From a virus: DNA of 64,000 bases. The position numbers were made by a program, and so were the translations under genes. The stretch covers positions 149,011 through 213,010 of IMG/VR virus record IMGVR_UViG_3300028840_006257. One strand, given 5' to 3'. This document shows, piece after piece, positions 8,201-15,102 of this stretch; position 1 is the first letter of the stretch, and each line of letters begins with the position of its first letter. The notes under the pieces were generated by a model, which was given only the letters and a program-made list of their open reading frames with translations, was not told the DNA's origin and searched no databases.

Positions 8201-9359
8201 TTACGACCTTGAGGTCGAAGGAAATCACAACTACTTCGCCAACGGCACCCTCGTTTCCAATTGCAGCGCGTACAAGAACCCGAGCACCCAGACCTACCAG
8301 GTGGTTCGGCATCTCGGCCATCCTGAGCGCGCGGCCCGACACTGGGGGCTCACGGCCACGCTGATCAAGAACAACCTCATCGAGGGCTTCGGCATCTACT
8401 CGCTGCTCGTTCCCGGCCTGTTCCCGTCGTCCAAGAACAGGTTCATGAACGAGTACTGCCTGACGCGTCTTCAGCCCATCCCGAACAGCAGGCGTCAGAT
8501 CCCGGTCATCGTCGGCTACCGGCCCGACCAGATCGCCCGGTTCCGCGAGAAGATCGATCCGTACTTCCTCTCGAGGGCGAAGTTCGACGTGGCCAAGGAG
8601 CTGCCCGTGCTGACCATGCGGGAGCACAAGGTCGGCATGACGCGCGAGCAGGAGGACAAGTATCGCGAGGCCCTCTCCGGGTTGCTGGAGATCGACAAGA
8701 CGGGGGAGGAGAAGGAGATGACGAAGCTGACGGCGCTCACGTACTGTCAGGAGATCGTCGACCATCCCGAGCTCGTGGACTGCGAGGGCGACAGCGAGAA
8801 GATGGACGCGCTGTTCACCATGCTGACCGAGGGAGACTTCGCGGACGAGAAGGTGATCGTGTTCAGCCGGTTCAGGAAGATGGTGGACAAGCTGGAGGCC
8901 GTCGCCAAGTCCAAGAGGTACGGGTTGAGCACCGTCCGCGTGACGGGCAAGGAGGAGGAGGACGAGCGCCAGGAGGCCATGCGGCGGTTCCAGGACCCGA
9001 ACGACGCCGCCCGGATCTGCTGGATCACGACCGCCGCGAAGGAGGGCGTCAACCTCCAGGCGGCGAAGGTCCTCATCTTCTACGACTCCCCCTGGTCGGC
9101 GGGCGATTTCCTGCAGGTTCTCGGCAGGATGATTCGAATCGGCTCGCTGCACGACAGGTGCTACGCGGTACACCTGGTCGCGCGGGGGACGATCGACGTG
9201 CACGTGATGGCCGTCCTGCGCAAGAAGATGAAGCTGATAGAGCAGGTCATGGGGAGGCGCCTCAAGGGCGATGACATGAGCGACGTCGTGGTAGCCTCCC
9301 AGGACAGCATCGACGACCTGTTCGCGGCGATGAGCCGGGACGCGAGGAGGGCGGTGTGA
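5211..9359 (+). CDS. SNF2-type superfamily 2 DNA helicase/translocase with two inteins
   Basis: 1382 codons; excision of two inteins leaves a 536-aa helicase. Extein motifs: QxxG-like YYQVQG, Walker A GDDTGLGK|T (broken by intein 1), Walker B LITDE|C (broken by intein 2), and the helicase C-terminal lobe with VIVFSRF, EGVNLQAAKVLIFYD and QVLGRMIRIG (motif VI). The family uses ATP to move on or remodel DNA; in phages it assists replication or recombination. Exteins are GC-rich with G/C third positions; the inteins use more A/T-ending codons, suggesting later acquisition. The stop overlaps the GTG of the next gene. Confidence 0.92.
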   Translation: MDARLKSAHAKLRELRERTDLSLRPTPLLKQTFTDFDGEEKPLRIRYYQVQGILHLVAMNRFLLGDDTGLGKCVVGDTLVKTDRGLVPIRDLNPGVEEPDSFAALEGVRFQVGVSEVQGRYFYYGGEKPTVRLRTRSGYELEGSQIHPVMVRRDGTDQWVRLRDLREGDFVAVERTDDFSVCEGRPEPALPGPGSGAPHERRHRIPSKMSPDLARFLGYLIGEGWFRRHDFFTLSQHREVNPEVYGDMEELGRVLFDVKMQPAEDGFTIASTQIVRFLRGIGCDPSLAPDKEVPWSVLQASPASMREFLRGFVDSEGSASELGIEVSSSSEKLLRQVQVMLLSFGVVSQRNPKLIEGRDRVYWRLQIQGDDARIFSRRIGLVSSRKTAALRPLLEQDSNPNYDVVPDASAEIEDLRAEVYARAGRHGYKGVGMTERWGSAFYNTLGHVRAGRRNPTYQYLRRFLEIAREVGISELNPAYARVQALVRRKWFYDPVDALEDGWAEVYDVEVDDPRHAFIGNGLVNHNTLMGIASLCYIWAKAPETKAVILTNKSLVQQWAGEFDKFCAPGEINVIVCTGVPAKRRKIYQEFEASTGPTVLVMGYATARRDIRQIQEWSGHVLITDECFQYHTPILLADGTQELIGRLVTRKTPAEVLSWNAETGEIEPRRIVGWYRKPMPGIHGRSPSKRTAAMLKLEFRWGGNLLSTPDHEFYRMDGTKVRARDLGSGDRIVHFDRNIPSPDQMQVLLGGLLGDSSVSHPRKTWAVAFGHGTAQKAYLEFKRDVLMSLGVSEVTETRSGYARSKKIWRFRMKANEEFTRVAQDDCGLLVPYSGPRTDRRYRKRITHEWLNRIGPLGLAIWYADDGSLTQYRRKDGSKGYQVRISTDDFTQSEAGMLAGWLYWVWGIKAEPKIEYRKSGGKRKRRRLPYPHLFLGDEAARSFFELLPGAFPGVQAKFPDGMRVLRPQDLDLLSQTQLRDDRLVRRSRWKTTKPAERYVYDLEVEGNHNYFANGTLVSNCSAYKNPSTQTYQVVRHLGHPERAARHWGLTATLIKNNLIEGFGIYSLLVPGLFPSSKNRFMNEYCLTRLQPIPNSRRQIPVIVGYRPDQIARFREKIDPYFLSRAKFDVAKELPVLTMREHKVGMTREQEDKYREALSGLLEIDKTGEEKEMTKLTALTYCQEIVDHPELVDCEGDSEKMDALFTMLTEGDFADEKVIVFSRFRKMVDKLEAVAKSKRYGLSTVRVTGKEEEDERQEAMRRFQDPNDAARICWITTAAKEGVNLQAAKVLIFYDSPWSAGDFLQVLGRMIRIGSLHDRCYAVHLVARGTIDVHVMAVLRKKMKLIEQVMGRRLKGDDMSDVVVASQDSIDDLFAAMSRDARRAV
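5427..6788 (+). mobile_element. Intein 1 (454 aa) in the helicase Walker A motif, with LAGLIDADG endonuclease
   Basis: Begins with Cys (CVVGDTLVKTDRG, block A) and ends YDVEVDDPRHAF...VNHN before Thr +1. Ligated exteins read GDDTGLGK-TLMG, a perfect Walker A. A block B-like GSQIHPVMV is present. Two endonuclease motifs (RFLGYLIGEGWF and FLRGFVDSEGS) show a dodecapeptide homing endonuclease, so the intein is probably mobile. Insertion in an invariant ATP-binding motif is typical. Confidence 0.93.
7086..8261 (+). mobile_element. Intein 2 (392 aa) in the helicase Walker B motif, with LAGLIDADG endonuclease
   Basis: Begins with Cys after ITDE (CFQYHTPILLADGTQE) and ends YDLEVEGNHNYFANGTLVSN before Cys +1, giving extein ITDE-CSAYKNPS. 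STPDHEF is block B-like; LLGGLLGDSS and AIWYADDGSL are the endonuclease motifs. The penultimate residue is Ser rather than His, a tolerated variant. Two inteins in one gene, at the two ATPase motifs, is notable. Confidence 0.92.
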
Positions 9360-10648
9360 CGGTCGAACCCGCGGTGATCAGGCGTCCTCTGGGTGACCGG
9401 GCCCGGACGGCGATCCTCTACTACGGTGCGAGCTGTCTCGAGACCCTGCGCTGTCTGGCGGACGAGTCGGTCCACTGCTGCGTGACTTCTCCTCCTTACT
9501 GGGGGCTCCGGGACTACGGGACCGAGGAAGATCAGATTGGGCTCGAGGAGAGGCCGGAGAAGTACGTCGATAACCTGCTGAACGTGTTTCGTGAAGTCCG
9601 GCGCGTCCTCCGAGACGATGGAACCGTGTGGCTCAACCTCGGCGATTCGTACGCACGGGGGCGTACAGGACGGGATGATGCGGGACGCACGGTGGCAAAG
9701 AAGGACGCCTGGAAGGACACGATGCCACACGAGCGCCGTGATCGTGGCATCCCTCAAGGCCTGAAGAACAAGGACCTCGTGGGCATCCCGTGGATGGTGG
9801 CGTTCGCCCTGAGGGCCGACGGGTGGTACCTCAGGTCGGACATCGTCTGGGCCAAGTCGATCAGCGGAGACACGCGGACGGGTACCTGCATGCCCGAGTC
9901 GGTAACCGACAGGCCCACGCAGTCCAAGGAGTACGTCTTCCTCCTGTCGAAGTCCCCGACCTACTTCTTCGACATGGATGCGGTACGGGAACCCCACACG
10001 ATGCGCCCACAGGCGCGTCCATCGGGCCACAAGCGCGGGAGACCGGGACCCCTCTTGCCGGAGCACACCTGGTCTGGGACTGCTCGCAACGGGCCCGGCA
10101 TCGACGGCGACCTCTCCGGTCGCAATCTCCGGTCCGTCTGGCACCTGAACCCCAAGCCTTATCCGGGGGCCCACTTCGCAGTCTTTCCTCCGACGTTGCC
10201 CCGTCTCTGCATCCTCGCAGGCACGTCCGAACGGGGTTGTTGTCCCATGTGTGGGACGCCCTGGGTTCGGGAGGTCGAGCGCTCTTCCATGAAGGTGCGG
10301 GAAGGCCCTGGACGAGCCGGCCTCATGGGTGCCTCGACTACCGCCACCTCGCGGACGGCCTGCACCGGGACCGTCACGGAAGCACCCGTTTATCGCATGC
10401 TAGGATGGCGCCCGACCTGCGGGTGTCCCGAGCACGAGCCGGTCCCGTGCGTCGTGCTCGACCCATTCTCCGGCAGCGGGACGACGGGGATGGTCGCCCT
10501 CGATCACGGACGCAACATCGTGGGACTGGACCTGAACGGAGACTATCTCGAGCTCGCTAGGGCTCGGATCCTCGGTGAACCCGTGCCAGATCCGCACGAG
10601 GAGGACGACCTCGGGATCTTGAATTTCCTGGGAGTAGAAGATCCGTGA
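9356..10648 (+). CDS. DNA methyltransferase (N4-cytosine/N6-adenine class)
   Basis: 430 aa; GTG start overlapping the helicase TGA (GTGA) with AGGAGG upstream. Catalytic motif IV is TSPPYW (residues about 45-50), more typical of N4-cytosine enzymes. The AdoMet motif is near the C-terminus (VLDPFSGSGTTGMVA), so the order is the beta type. A CxxC pair (CCPMCGTPW) and a late CGCPEH suggest a zinc-stabilised insertion. It probably methylates phage DNA against host restriction; specificity cannot be read from sequence. No partner nuclease is visible. Confidence 0.9.
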   Translation: MTVEPAVIRRPLGDRARTAILYYGASCLETLRCLADESVHCCVTSPPYWGLRDYGTEEDQIGLEERPEKYVDNLLNVFREVRRVLRDDGTVWLNLGDSYARGRTGRDDAGRTVAKKDAWKDTMPHERRDRGIPQGLKNKDLVGIPWMVAFALRADGWYLRSDIVWAKSISGDTRTGTCMPESVTDRPTQSKEYVFLLSKSPTYFFDMDAVREPHTMRPQARPSGHKRGRPGPLLPEHTWSGTARNGPGIDGDLSGRNLRSVWHLNPKPYPGAHFAVFPPTLPRLCILAGTSERGCCPMCGTPWVREVERSSMKVREGPGRAGLMGASTTATSRTACTGTVTEAPVYRMLGWRPTCGCPEHEPVPCVVLDPFSGSGTTGMVALDHGRNIVGLDLNGDYLELARARILGEPVPDPHEEDDLGILNFLGVEDP

Positions 10649-11535
10649 GCCGGGAGTACGCCAGGCCGGACTGCATCCACTGTCGGGGCAGCGGGTTCAT
10701 CTACGGCGAGTCCATGTTGGACGGAGGGCACTACTGCGAGTGCACCTTCGACGGGATGCGCCTGGAGAACATGGAGAAGGTGTGGAGGCCGCTTCCGGCC
10801 GCGCGTGAGATTCCTGGCCTTCGGCAGAGGGCGCCTCTGCGGCAGCTCGTGGGCACGGACGTCTGGATAACGGCCAAGACTCCCGTCTTCCAGGCGCACC
10901 TCAAGGCGGTCGCGTTCAGCTGTCCCACGATGTGGGACTGCCGGGTGTTCTCCGACAAGGACCTCCTGACCGCGTGGCTCAACACGGCCCGAGCACAGGG
11001 GCACAAGATCTACGACGCCGAGGTCGAGGCCATGCGCATCGGGGCGATGGACGTCGATGAGCTGGTCGAGCCGCCCGAACTCGTCATCCTCGTGCTCGGT
11101 GTCAAGCAGGCCCCGAACAAGGAGACGCCTAGCGTCCTGCTCGAGGCCATCGGGGTGCGACGGCATCTCGGAAAACCCACCTGGCTCGTGGATCAACCCG
11201 ATCATCCCGTCGATCAGATGAGGCATCTCTGCTACAGCGAGACGCTCGAGATGTGGCTCTCTCACTGGCCGCACCTCGAGCTGCACGGCCCGAACGTGAA
11301 AGTCGTCGGCGGCGTGGTCGAGAAACCCTCAGCCGCGGCGGAGACGGATCCTGAGGAGATCGTCGAGCCGTCGGACGAGGCCGAGGAGCAAGTCGAGGAG
11401 GCGCTCGAGGACCTGGACGGGGCCGAGTCGGCGACGACGAACTTCATGGACGAGATCCTCCAGAACGAGGAGGCTCAGGAGAAGAAGGCGCGGAGAAAGT
11501 CGTTCTCCCAGAGGAAGAAGGGAGGGCGTTCGTGA
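10645..11535 (+). CDS. Unknown protein between methyltransferase and DnaB-like helicase; possible helicase loader
   Basis: 296 aa; GTG start overlapping the previous TGA. Starts with a small zinc-binding-like cluster (CxxC near residue 10, CEC near 32). The middle holds an alpha/beta segment without a Walker A motif (LVILVLGVKQ...LLEAIGVRRHLGKPTWLVD). The last 80 residues are acidic then Lys/Arg-rich. Position immediately before the replicative helicase, with overlap, suggests a helicase-loading or primosome role; that rests on context only. Confidence 0.8.
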   Translation: MSREYARPDCIHCRGSGFIYGESMLDGGHYCECTFDGMRLENMEKVWRPLPAAREIPGLRQRAPLRQLVGTDVWITAKTPVFQAHLKAVAFSCPTMWDCRVFSDKDLLTAWLNTARAQGHKIYDAEVEAMRIGAMDVDELVEPPELVILVLGVKQAPNKETPSVLLEAIGVRRHLGKPTWLVDQPDHPVDQMRHLCYSETLEMWLSHWPHLELHGPNVKVVGGVVEKPSAAAETDPEEIVEPSDEAEEQVEEALEDLDGAESATTNFMDEILQNEEAQEKKARRKSFSQRKKGGRS

Positions 11536-13100
11536 AGAACCTGCTGCGCTCGTGCTTCCTCGCCGACCCGACGGACAGCGCCGAGCTGCACGCCCAGAAC
11601 TACCACGCGATGGTGGACTCGGGCCTCGGCTTCGAGCTGCCCGAGGACAACATCATCTGGGCGTTCGTCCAGGACTTCTTCAAGAGCCACGGGCACGTCC
11701 CCCTCGTCCAGTCGATCCGGTCGCACTACGAGGCCGTCCACGAGAACGACGTGGTCGACCGCCTCGAGCGACTCGCGATGATCAAGCCCAGGACTCGGGG
11801 CGACTTCCTCACCTACCTCGAGGAGAAGGCCAGGGACCGTCGCAACCGGGTCGTGCTCGAGCTCGCCAAGGAGATGACCCAGATCACCTCTACCGGGCTG
11901 GAGGTCAAGGGTCCGCGCGGGAAGTCCGAGAAGCTGTTCGGGGCGATCGACGCTATCCGTCACGTGCTCGACCGCAGCCACGACATCGTGGCCCCCACGC
12001 TCGGGACCAAGCTGTCGGGAAACCTGATGCAGGACGGCGACGACTTCATGGCGCGGTACGATCGCGTGAAGGCGGACCCGAAGTACGGCATCGGGCAGTA
12101 CTGCGGGATCGCCCAGATCGACGCCGCGATGAACGGCGCCAAGCGCTACGAGCTATGGGTCCACGCCGGGTTCACGGGCGCCCTGAAGTCCACGACGGGG
12201 CTCCACTGGGCCTACATCCAGGCGGTCTACTACGGCTTCTCGACGGTCTACTTCTCGCTCGAGATGCCGTACCTCCAGTGCCGCAACATGATCTACACGA
12301 TGCACAGCGCGCACGAGGACTTCAAGCCCGTGCGCGAGGAGCTGGGAATCGAGGGCATCGGGCTCGACTACGAGAGGGTCCGCGACGGAAACCTCGCCCC
12401 GAACGAGGAGAGGTTCCTGCGCGAGTACGTCGTGCCCTCGCTGAACAAGCAGCGGGTCGTCCCGCCCCGGGGCAGGCACGCCCTGGATCCCCGAGACTAC
12501 GGGGACATCCACATCGAGGTCGCCGATCCCGACAAGACCGACTTCACGGTCCCGGACCTGCGCGCCAAGGCCGAGCTGATCTTCTCCAAGACGCCGTTCT
12601 CCATGATCGTCGTGGACCACGGCGGCCTCATGAGTGCGAGGCAGCGGTACTCGAACACGACCGAGAAGCTCAACGAGGTCGTGCGCGACCTCAAGCGGCT
12701 GGCGATGAGCTTCAACCGCGGCATGGGCATCGCCATCCTCCTCCTGTTCCAGATTAACCGCGAGGGCTACAAGCAGGCCGAGAAGAACGGCGGCCGCTAC
12801 AACCTCGCGGCCCTCGCCTACGCGAACGAGTGCGAGAGGAGTGCCGACGTGGTGACGGCGACCTGGATCGACGACGCCCTCCGCAAGATGAACCGGGCCG
12901 TCTTCCAGTGCCTCAAGTCACGCGATCAGAAGCCGTTCGACCGGATCCCGGTGAAGGTCGAGTTCTCGTGCAGGCGCCTTCTGACGGACAAGACGACCTC
13001 GATCGAGGAGATCGACCAGAAGATGAGGGACGCGAGAGGTGATGCCCCGCGCATCGTCGAGTCGAGTCAGCAGGTTCCCGACCTGGGGTTGCAGACATGA
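11532..13100 (+). CDS. DnaB-like replicative DNA helicase (superfamily 4)
   Basis: 522 aa; GTG start overlapping the previous TGA. RecA-type core: P-loop GFTGALKS at residues 213-220, followed by TVYFSLEMP, a Walker B-like FSMIVVDHGGLM, and LLLFQINREGY...NECERSADVV, which follows the DnaB motif order. The P-loop has Leu where the canonical GK glycine sits. The N-terminal 200 residues are helical. Role: unwinding ahead of the phage polymerase, loaded perhaps by the preceding gene product. Confidence 0.88.
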   Translation: MKNLLRSCFLADPTDSAELHAQNYHAMVDSGLGFELPEDNIIWAFVQDFFKSHGHVPLVQSIRSHYEAVHENDVVDRLERLAMIKPRTRGDFLTYLEEKARDRRNRVVLELAKEMTQITSTGLEVKGPRGKSEKLFGAIDAIRHVLDRSHDIVAPTLGTKLSGNLMQDGDDFMARYDRVKADPKYGIGQYCGIAQIDAAMNGAKRYELWVHAGFTGALKSTTGLHWAYIQAVYYGFSTVYFSLEMPYLQCRNMIYTMHSAHEDFKPVREELGIEGIGLDYERVRDGNLAPNEERFLREYVVPSLNKQRVVPPRGRHALDPRDYGDIHIEVADPDKTDFTVPDLRAKAELIFSKTPFSMIVVDHGGLMSARQRYSNTTEKLNEVVRDLKRLAMSFNRGMGIAILLLFQINREGYKQAEKNGGRYNLAALAYANECERSADVVTATWIDDALRKMNRAVFQCLKSRDQKPFDRIPVKVEFSCRRLLTDKTTSIEEIDQKMRDARGDAPRIVESSQQVPDLGLQT

Positions 13101-13807
13101 GCCGCGTCGTTAAACTCTGGAAGGGAGACTGCCTGGAGCGGCTGCTCGAGATCCCAGACGGCACCGTTGGCGCCTTCATCTGCGATCCTCCCTACGACCT
13201 GACTCAGGCGAGTCGGCGAGGAAGCCCGCGACCGCCAGGATCGGGGCCCTTCGGGCGGCACACGCTGGCCACCCACGGACACGACCGCGGAGTCGGGTCC
13301 TCGGGGGGTTTCATGGGGAAGACGTGGGACGCGACGGGCATCGCGTTCGATCCCGAGTTCTGGCACCTCGCGTTCCGCAAGCTATGTCCCGGCGGCGTCG
13401 TCAAGGCATTCGGTGGGACCAGGACGCACCATCGGATGCTCCGCGTGGTCGAGCAGGCCGGCTTCGTGGACGCGTGCCTTGAGGCGTGGGTATACGGGTC
13501 TGGTTTTCCGAAATCGACGAACATCTCGAAGCAGATCGACCGGCGAGCAGGGGCACCGCGCGAGGTCGTCGGCTACAAGCGGGGAGTAGGGGGAGAGAAC
13601 CTGAACGATCTGGTGCGGGGCTCGGAGATTCGACAGACGACGGACGCTGGCGGCCGGGGAATGGGCGCCTACGGCACGGGGGCGAGGCAGGTCCCCGTGG
13701 ACGTGCCCGTGACCGTGCCCACGACCGAGCTGGCGAAGCTGTGGTCTGAGTATGGAACCGCGCTCAAGCCGGCTTGGGAACCAGTTGTGATCGCCAGAAA
13801 ACCATGA
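13097..13807 (+). CDS. N-terminal part of a split DNA methyltransferase (catalytic DPPY half)
   Basis: 236 aa; ATG overlaps the helicase stop. Carries the catalytic motif CDPPYD (about residues 29-34), GGTRTHHRM and WVYGSGFPKS, in the order seen in full-length phage methyltransferases, then stops at TALKPAWEPVVIARKP, exactly where such proteins normally continue into the ARKP...GALNIDGCR section. That continuation starts the proteins at 15103 and 17665. An HNH gene and one other gene lie between. No AdoMet-binding DPFxGSG motif is encoded here, so it should need a partner. Confidence 0.85.
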   Translation: MSRVVKLWKGDCLERLLEIPDGTVGAFICDPPYDLTQASRRGSPRPPGSGPFGRHTLATHGHDRGVGSSGGFMGKTWDATGIAFDPEFWHLAFRKLCPGGVVKAFGGTRTHHRMLRVVEQAGFVDACLEAWVYGSGFPKSTNISKQIDRRAGAPREVVGYKRGVGGENLNDLVRGSEIRQTTDAGGRGMGAYGTGARQVPVDVPVTVPTTELAKLWSEYGTALKPAWEPVVIARKP

Positions 13808-14298
13808 GCAAAAGAACGAAAAGAAGGCACACATCACGTCCAACAACGCTGACGTGTGCCAATGCGTTGTGCGGGAAAGAATTCCAATCCTACGAAGGAC
13901 CGGCGCATCTCAAGCGAAGCAAACGGCACTACTGTTGTCGGTCGTGTCAGAACACGACCCATGGTCTGGGGGGCACCGAGCGCCATAAGATCTGGGAACG
14001 CCTCAGGAAACGGGCACGGCAGCAAAAAATCCCGTTTGAACTCACCGTGCACGACATCCCGGAAATCCCGGTACGATGTCCCGTTTTGGGCATCGAGATC
14101 AAGGCAAACTCCGAGGCTGGTCCTCTGGATACCAGTCCTTCGGTCGACAAAATCAACCCGTCCCAAGGGTATGTCCCCGGCAACATCCGCATCATCAGCA
14201 ACAGGGCTAACCGTATTCGCTCAGATGCCACGGCAGAGGAACTCTACAAAATCGCCCAAGATGCCGAGACATTGGAGGCCCGTAAAGCGGCGAGGTAA
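13804..14298 (+). CDS. HNH-type homing endonuclease
   Basis: 164 aa from ATG 13804, overlapping the TGA of the methyltransferase fragment. An N-terminal zinc-ribbon-like part has CANALCGKEF and CCRSC. The C-terminal signature SVDKINPSQGYVPGNIRIIS-NRAN is characteristic of phage HNH/homing endonucleases. Codon use is visibly more A/T-rich than its neighbours (AAA, AAT, ACA), a sign of transfer. It sits exactly where the methyltransferase is interrupted. Confidence 0.8.
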   Translation: MSKRTKRRHTSRPTTLTCANALCGKEFQSYEGPAHLKRSKRHYCCRSCQNTTHGLGGTERHKIWERLRKRARQQKIPFELTVHDIPEIPVRCPVLGIEIKANSEAGPLDTSPSVDKINPSQGYVPGNIRIISNRANRIRSDATAEELYKIAQDAETLEARKAAR

Positions 14299-14307
14299 GG
14301 TGAAGAC

Positions 14308-15099
14308 ATGCCGAACAGGCGACAGTTTCTGCAGATGCTCGGCCTCGGAGGAGCCTCCCTGGCCGTGTCCGCCGCCGTCGAGGCGAGCCCCATCGTCCCG
14401 CTGTTCTCGGGACGTGAAAGCAAGGTCTGGAGGCCCGAGCATGCCAGTTTGACGCGGAGTCACCTCGTCCTCACGCGTCCGAAGGAAACGTCGTGGACGC
14501 AATCTCCCACTCCCCGAGGCGCTCTTCTGGGCATCCAGCGGCTCGGCAAGAAGCGGTGGCCCATCGTGGGAGGAATGCGCCTTCCGATGATCGATGACGC
14601 GGAAATCTGGTCCTCACCATGGAGGACGCGTCCTGAATCCGCCTTTTCCAACATCCGCGATGTCAAAGTCTTGCTGGAGAAGGGCGACGATCCGCACGAG
14701 GCGTTCTACCGAGCCGCGATGAAGATGCGAGACGAGTTCGCCACGCAGTCGCGTCGGCGATTTGCCCAGGTTCCCGAGCCCCGACGACCCTACTCCCTGC
14801 TCGTCACCCTCGTGGACACTCCCATCTTCGCGGGTCCGTTGACCACTCCGGGGCCCTACGAGCCGGAAGACGCCGAGCGAGGTTTCTACCTCGAGATCAG
14901 CTACACTCCGCACCTCGTCGAGAACGGAGATCTCGAGCTCAACGGCTGGGGAATCTACTCCGAGAACGGCGAGTATCCGATAGAGGTTCCGACCGACGTG
15001 GACTTCGACCGCCTCCTGACCCTCGACCGCCTCGTTCTCGCGGGGGACGCCGATCCCCTCAGGTTCGCGGGCAAGCTGATCTCGGCCGCGCAGGATTGA
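14308..15099 (+). CDS. Unknown protein with twin-arginine-like leader, 263 aa
   Basis: ATG at 14308 with AGGTGA upstream. The N-terminus MPNRRQFLQMLGLGGASLAV followed by SAAVEASP resembles a Tat signal (RRxFL plus a weakly hydrophobic segment and AxA-like site). The remaining 235 residues show mixed alpha/beta character and no known motif. Export of a phage protein by Tat would be unusual. It separates the two parts of the split methyltransferase. Confidence 0.75.
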   Translation: MPNRRQFLQMLGLGGASLAVSAAVEASPIVPLFSGRESKVWRPEHASLTRSHLVLTRPKETSWTQSPTPRGALLGIQRLGKKRWPIVGGMRLPMIDDAEIWSSPWRTRPESAFSNIRDVKVLLEKGDDPHEAFYRAAMKMRDEFATQSRRRFAQVPEPRRPYSLLVTLVDTPIFAGPLTTPGPYEPEDAERGFYLEISYTPHLVENGDLELNGWGIYSENGEYPIEVPTDVDFDRLLTLDRLVLAGDADPLRFAGKLISAAQD

Positions 15100-15102
15100 T
15101 CC

